The notes under the pieces were generated by a model that saw nothing but the letters and a program-made list of their open reading frames with translations, did not search any database and was not told the DNA's origin. A DNA stretch of 64,000 nt from Isoetes taiwanensis (taxonomy: Eukaryota > Streptophyta > Lycopodiopsida > Isoetales > Isoetaceae). The position numbers and the translations under genes are program-made. Below are positions 59,010 through 64,000 of the stretch, one piece after another. Where the stretch lies: the NCBI GenBank assembly GCA_021234155.1, contig JAJEKV010000050.1:3742488-3806487 (forward strand). The letters are read 5' to 3'. The first letter of the stretch is position 1; every line of letters begins with the position of its first letter.

Positions 59010-61264
59010 ATTTATCTCCGGACTGGGCCGATATGCTGGTAGTGATGAGCAGGTTCTAGAAACTCAAACGGTAGGCGTAATAATTCAGGCTCCTCAACTA
59101 GATATTAACAGTAGGTGCTGGTGGTGGATCCAAGCTTAAGTTTTGTGTTGGCATTTTTAAAGTTGGGTCCGAGTCTGTTGGTGCGTATCCATGACCTGTA
59201 TGTTACAAGAAAGGAGGAGAGCTGGGTGTCACAGATGCAAACTCGGTCTTAGGTCATATTGTCCCAGGTTATTCCCCTCTATATTTGGACCTAAAGAAAA
59301 TGAGCCACTTGATTTACATGTAGCCAATAAGGCATTCAACATGTTCGCTAAAAGTATGGATCATTATAGGAAGAAGCAAGATCCATCATCTAACTATCAA
59401 AGAGATTGCATTGGGATTCTTAGATGTTGCTAATGAGGCAATGTGCAGGCCAATCCATCAGTTGACAGAGATGAAGGGGTATGAAATGAGTCCGCACACA
59501 TTGGCGTATTTTGATGGGGCAGGTCCCCAGCATGCATGCACAATTGCCCTTGGCATTCATGAAGTTATTGTTCATAAGTATTGTGGAATTCTAAGTGCAT
59601 ATGAAATGGGATTGGCAGATATAGTGGAAGAAGCACAGGAGTTATATGCAGCAGTTTATGGCCCAAAATTCTAAAATCAAGAAATGAGCAGAGGCTCTTT
59701 CATTGCATGTCCAAAAGCAGCTCAAACTTTAGAAATTTAAAGACGAAATACTCACTGAGGTGCTTCTGAATTTGCATTATGAAGGTAGATATCATGGTTT
59801 CTGCCCCGAAGGGCGAAGGTGATTATGCAACAAGAGTTTGTCAAGCAATTTAGGAGGGAGTATGGTCTTGAGCTCTAGAAAAAAAGCATTCTTATTAGTG
59901 ATGTTAGAGTACGTGCAACTGGACTTACCAATATTTTGAAGCCAGTAATCTTGGAGGCAGCAAAAGATGAGCCAGTTAGAGAAAAAGGACATCATCATAT
60001 GTATTTTGGGACTGGTTGGCATGAAAGACCTGTTTATTTCCTTGAGAAACTTGCGAATGGCCATAGGATCGTTGGATCAGCTATCATAATGAATGGCAAT
60101 AGTACAATTATAGTGGAACCAAATTGCAATGCAGCAATCACCATGATCATGTATGGCAACATTAAAATTGAAGTGGACTCTCCAGAGTCAAAGTTGGCAG
60201 CTTCAGCTCAAGTAGAAGATATTAAAGCAGATGTGATTTAACTATCTATTTTCAATAACAAGTTCATGGGCATTGCTGAGCAAATGGGACGTACTCTTCA
60301 ACGGATTTCTATATCTACAAAAATCAAAGAGAGGTTGGACTTCTCTTGCATATTATTTAGTCCAGATTGTGGCCTTGTGCTGAATGCCCCCATGTGCCAG
60401 TGCACCTTGGAGCAATGTCGACTACTGTCCAATGGCAGCTCAAGTACTGACAAGATGACCTTCAGGAGGGTGATGTCCTTGTAACTAACCATCCAGCTGC
60501 AGGTGGAAGTCATCTTCCTAAACATAACAGTCATTACTCCAGTCTTTAGAGATGGCAGAAAAGCAATATGGGAGGAAGGTGCAACTATTGAGACATTTAA
60601 GTTGGTGGATGCTGGAGTGTTTCAAGAGGAAGAAATTGTGAAAATACTAAAGAAAGAAGTTAATGACGCTGAGGGAAGGGTAATCCCAGGAATCAGAAAG
60701 ATAGAAGATAATTTATCTGATTTAAAAGCACAGGTGGCAGCCAACTAGCTTGGCATAATTCTTATTCGGGAACTAATTGAAGAGTTTGGATTGAGTGTTA
60801 TGCAGTCATACATGATTCACGTGCCGAAAAATGCTGAGGTTGCAGTACGTGAAATGCTGAAGCATAGAGCAGCAGAACAGGTAATTTAATTTTGAAAGAT
60901 AGCTGTGATTGTGTTTACATGATATGATTTATTTGTTTAAAATTTCCTACCCTTTTTAGATTTTCAAGAACCTCTTAACTTGTGCTTGTTTTGTTAGCAA
61001 TTGCAAGTCACTCAACATAAAGTGGTTCTGGAAGCAGAGGACTACATGGACAATGGATCTGCTATCCATCTAAAGCTTACTATTGATGGCCATCAAGGGA
61101 ATAAACCGTTTGATTTTGAAGGTACAACCCCAGAGGCATTGGGAAATTGGAATGCACTGATGGCGGTGACAAGTGCAGCAGTTATCTATTGTCTAAGATG
61201 TATGGTTGATGTAGACATACCCCTAGTGATTCAATTGGTAAACTTCTTAGATGCCGTTGTCTAG
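59010..61264 (+). pseudogene. OXP1: 5-oxoprolinase (OXP1) pseudogene, internal part
   Basis: 5-Oxoprolinase is a cytosolic enzyme of the glutathione cycle that opens 5-oxoproline to glutamate using ATP; the plant protein is about 1270 aa. Fragments here, in correct order across shifting frames, include GRYAGSDEQVLETQ, GVIIQAPQLDI, GGELGVTDANSVLG, MCRPIHQLTEMKG, QHACTIALGIHEVIVHKYCG and [61 protein letters not shown] and WNALMAVTSAAVIYCLRC follow. Segments are missing (for example about 30 residues between the PVFRDG and KAIWEEGA motifs), stops and shifts are frequent, and both ends are absent. An intron with GT-AG borders (60881-60997) is retained, so it is a decayed genomic copy and not a processed one. 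Confidence 0.85.
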
Positions 61265-62601
61265 ATTCTACCAGACATTTCATGCTGGGAGTAAAATGGC
61301 ATGAACAGAAGATTTTAGACCAGCTCGTACAAATTCTAAGGTTAGTTACTTGTCCACAATTGCAAATATCTTTTTTGTTAGTATTCATCATTGTATATCT
61401 AATTGTCGCTACCCTCTAAATGTACAATTATGCTGACAAGTGGTTTTTGCAGGCAGGGATTTTATTGTTCCATGCAAATGCAAGGGATCATCAAAGTACG
61501 TCCATCGGGTATGCTTAAATCATTGGTCGAAAATCGGGAACATTGAAATTTCAATTTTTTGTAACTAGAGATGTACTTTGCATATTTCTAGTGATTCAAT
61601 TGGTAAACTTTTTAGATGTAGAGGCTTTCACACATTATCTTGTCCATCAGGCATCGGGCTTGCGCAGCTTGTATAAATTCTACTATATTTGTGGTATGCA
61701 TAGCTTTCTTCAATCTACATAGCCAACTCTAGGGAAACGAAGTGATGATTTGTGCAAGGTAGATTATGCGATGATGTTTCAGAGTATAAATATCTTGGTA
61801 TGTGTAGGCAGTACTGGTGGCTGATTGTAATTGATTTATCCAGGTGCCTTTCTCTTCTTTTCTCTTCTTGGTCTCTCAGGTTAAAACACATAGTCGTTTC
61901 AGCAATACCTAGATCCAACATCTCCGACCATGGCATAACTGGAACTTACGAGTATACATGGGTCTAGTAGAACCGTTGATGATGTTTAGAACCACATATT
62001 TGGATTGTTGTACATGGGCATTTTTAGCAATTTAATAAAATACAAGGGCATATTGACAATTTTCGATAAATACAGGGGCAGTTCTAAAAATTTCCCTTAT
62101 TTTTTCCATGTACAATAGCAAAGAAAATTTAGAACACAAAATGGCTGAAAATTTCGAATGGTTTGAAATAAAAAGCTAAGATAGTGGCGCAATACTTAAA
62201 ATTATTGCTTGGGACAAAAGACACTTCAATTTCCATAACAGACATCAACCAAACATAACGCTGTTTAGGCGAGAAAACGAAGACCGTTGGATCAAAAGTA
62301 AGGGTAGATCGGACCCTTCCCGCTCATCCAATTCAAATTCTTTCACTGTTCCACGTTGCCCCCTTCTCTGCACGCATCTCGCAGATCACTCCTGTTCGTC
62401 TGTGTCCCCACGATTTGCTTCTTTCCGGCAATATTTTCGCAATGCTTGCCCGTATTTCGCTCATTTTTCTGCGTCTGATCCATCAAGGTTTGTGCTCTCC
62501 AGGTTCTTAAATAACTATCCTTGCTTCTAAGTTCTGTTCTATAATTGCCTTACAAAAAACCCATTTCTGAGCTGATCTTTCAGCCTGTTTCGCTTCCAGA
62601 A
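61265..62601. other. intergenic; likely PMI1-like promoter in its right part
   Basis: A stretch of about 30 bp (CTAGTGATTCAATTGGTAAAC and following) at about 61229 recurs at about 61590, a local duplication overlapping the end of the OXP1 pseudogene. From about 62330 the sequence becomes C/T-rich, as in plant leaders. No TATA box could be assigned with confidence. Confidence 0.4.
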
Positions 62602-62712
62602 ATGATGATGGATAAACGTGAACTGGGCTATGGCGGATTATGCGTGCAAATGGAGAAGGAAATCACTATTATGCTGATTTTTGGGGATCAGGTCTCCGAT
62701 ATGGAAATATAA
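62602..62712 (+). promoter_or_regulatory. upstream ORF 1 in the PMI1-like leader (36 codons)
   Basis: Starts with three consecutive ATG codons and encodes MMMDKRELGYGG and further residues up to TAA at 62710-62712. It lies 150 bp upstream of the main ATG and in a different frame. If transcribed in the mature leader it would reduce main-ORF translation. Confidence 0.45.
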
Positions 62713-62763
62713 GTGTCAAAATACCCATTGCGAGGTGATCATCAGGAGTTTTTCGCTGTGAAA

Positions 62764-62826
62764 ATGGAGGTAGGCACTTATGGATTACGCAGAGCTTTTG
62801 GCTATGGAAGTATGGGTGTCCCATAG
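62764..62826 (+). promoter_or_regulatory. upstream ORF 2 in the PMI1-like leader (20 codons)
   Basis: ATG at 62764, encoding MEVGTYGLRRAFGYGSMGVP, stop TAG at 62824-62826, ending 33 bp before the main start. Short spacing makes reinitiation inefficient. The peptide shares GYG with ORF 1 in similar surroundings, perhaps by local duplication. Confidence 0.45.
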
Positions 62827-62859
62827 AATTTCTTCCGTCCAATATACATAATTAGCAGC

Positions 62860-64000
62860 ATGTTTTCACCGCTTACAAGCCGAACACGGAGAGCGAAAAG
62901 CTCATCGCATTCGAACTTCCAGCCCAACAACGCAGGCGTTAATGCATCGCCCTATTTCTCCAAGGAAGCTGTTCTTCCGCGCCTCACACGCCATACTTCA
63001 AATCCTCTTCTGGGTCCGGAGAAAAGACACAAACATTTCGGGCACAGGGGATCAGGGCAACAAGAATGGAGCTCGCAAGAATGTCTGCCCGAAGTTACAA
63101 ATTTTTCCAGTTCTTCTTCTGAGCGGGAAGAACTGAACAAGAAGCTGCAGACCCCACTCTCAAAGCCAAGGAATTTTTGGAGCTGGACACCCATGAAGGC
63201 TCTGGCCCAAATAGGGCAACATCGTGTGGATTGCCTTTTTATTATGCATGTGCATGGAATTGAGGGGCTCCCTCCTGTTACAAATGGTCTTCGTCTTGCT
63301 GTGCATTGGAGAAGAAAGGATCGCGCTGTGCAGACTCTTCCTTGCAGGGTTTATCAAGGCTCTGTGGATTTTGATGAAGTGCTTTACCTTACTTCTTGCA
63401 TTTATGTGTCCAAACATTCTCCTCATTCCATCAAGAACATATCCAAGTCCTTCACACTTTCTGTTGTTGCCGTAGATGTAGACAAAGGTGTTCTATGCAA
63501 GCATAGATTGGACTTAAGCAGGCTTTTGCCAGGACAGATTGATGGGGATCCTCAAAGCATACACAAAGAATGGACTACTAGCTTCAGAATATCTGAAAAA
63601 ATGAAAGGGGGGTCCCTTATCGTGGATATTGGGTATGAAATTCTTGCAGGACGCCAAGGAAATGTCAATGAAAGGTATGCTGAATCTCCAGGACCTAGGA
63701 CTCTGATTTCTTATACTAGCTCAGCTCAAGTTACTCCTTGTAACAGGACTTCTAACGGACATGCTCCATCTCCTGCCCTTGCTTCTGGTTTTACTGGTTT
63801 TGCTGCAATCCAGAGCTTGATCTTAGACGAACCCAATTGTGCCATTGAAGAAAATTGTCATGAACATAGCATTGACTCTATGCTCAAGGCTCTTGCAAAT
63901 GCTCAGATGGAAGCTAGGTCTAGATTTTTCTGTGAGACAAAAGTCAAGGATGCAAAAGAAGACGAGGAGGGCTTAGGTCCTTGCACGCCTAAACGATCAC
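62860..64000 (+). CDS. PMI1: PLASTID MOVEMENT IMPAIRED 1-like NT-C2 protein, 5' part (runs off the window)
   Basis: The frame from ATG 62860 is open for 380 codons to the window edge. Residues 1-105 are basic and serine-rich, followed by FWSWTPMKALAQIG (about 106-119), the conserved lead-in of the family. The NT-C2 domain spans about 112-263 (HVHGIEGLPPVTNGLRLAVH, WRRKDRAVQTLPCRVYQG and DFDEVLYL, then SLIVDIGYEIL). A variable region follows, ending in the acidic stretch KEDEEG. PMI1 proteins act at the plasma membrane/cytosol in light-driven chloroplast and nuclear positioning through actin, and in stress responses, as known from Arabidopsis. No intron appears in this part. The start is the first in-frame ATG, after a leader holding two upstream ORFs. 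Confidence 0.9.
   Translation, partial: MFSPLTSRTRRAKSSSHSNFQPNNAGVNASPYFSKEAVLPRLTRHTSNPLLGPEKRHKHFGHRGSGQQEWSSQECLPEVTNFSSSSSEREELNKKLQTPLSKPRNFWSWTPMKALAQIGQHRVDCLFIMHVHGIEGLPPVTNGLRLAVHWRRKDRAVQTLPCRVYQGSVDFDEVLYLTSCIYVSKHSPHSIKNISKSFTLSVVAVDVDKGVLCKHRLDLSRLLPGQIDGDPQSIHKEWTTSFRISEKMKGGSLIVDIGYEILAGRQGNVNERYAESPGPRTLISYTSSAQVTPCNRTSNGHAPSPALASGFTGFAAIQSLILDEPNCAIEENCHEHSIDSMLKALANAQMEARSRFFCETKVKDAKEDEEGLGPCTPKRS

Overview
This window is plant nuclear DNA. Three observations support that: genes with GT-AG introns, one of them starting with a transit-peptide-like exon; plant-only families (a plastid-movement NT-C2 protein, a KH/CCCH RNA-binding protein, a plastid-type DUF2301 membrane protein); and abundant LTR and non-LTR retrotransposons with plant-type iMet primer binding. 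The low gene density, AT-rich intergenic DNA, deep nesting of old elements and a Penelope-like retroelement make me favour a gymnosperm (fern possible), but this is an inference and not proven.

Three apparently functional host genes are visible. A five-exon DUF2301 plastid membrane protein lies on the minus strand (5356-7965) and its exons join cleanly into 302 codons. A three-exon KH/CCCH protein of the KHZ type lies on the plus strand (16553-19092, 461 codons). The 5' part of a PMI1-like gene (62860 to the window edge) has two upstream ORFs in its leader. A fourth candidate is a long single-exon, signal-peptide-bearing membrane glycoprotein of unknown family on the minus strand (28584-30497). 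A degraded 5-oxoprolinase (OXP1) gene copy occupies about 59010-61264.

Most of the remainder is mobile DNA. At 20449-23560 is a decayed chromodomain Ty3/gypsy element whose integrase and chromodomain look more like the sushi/Tf1-type chromoviruses than the usual seed-plant ones. Its LTR carries heat-shock elements upstream of a TATA box, and a solo LTR of the same family sits at 43755-44258 with a perfect 5-bp target duplication. At 24480-27010 is a broken non-LTR reverse transcriptase gene, itself split by a tRNA-derived SINE with a (TATC)n tail and by a 1.25-kb poly-T-led retroposon.

The block 34592-57692 is one large Ty3/gypsy insertion on the minus strand with 2.38-kb LTRs and a TCATA duplication. 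It has been remodelled by a 5-kb tandem duplication, a truncated LINE, the solo LTR and, in its right LTR, a 9.3-kb insert bounded by TAATCTGAG.

That 9.3-kb insert (47879-57150) is the most unusual object here. It is a Penelope-like retroelement with 1.9-kb direct repeats in head-to-tail (pLTR) arrangement, a spliced first ORF whose exon 1 and most of its intron lie inside the repeat, an unrecognised ~618-aa ORF1, and a separate reverse-transcriptase region with PLE-specific motifs. No GIY-YIG endonuclease is visible, and the 3' end has a perfect nested hairpin. The rest of the window contains several minisatellites, a foldback element and long stretches where I see no gene.
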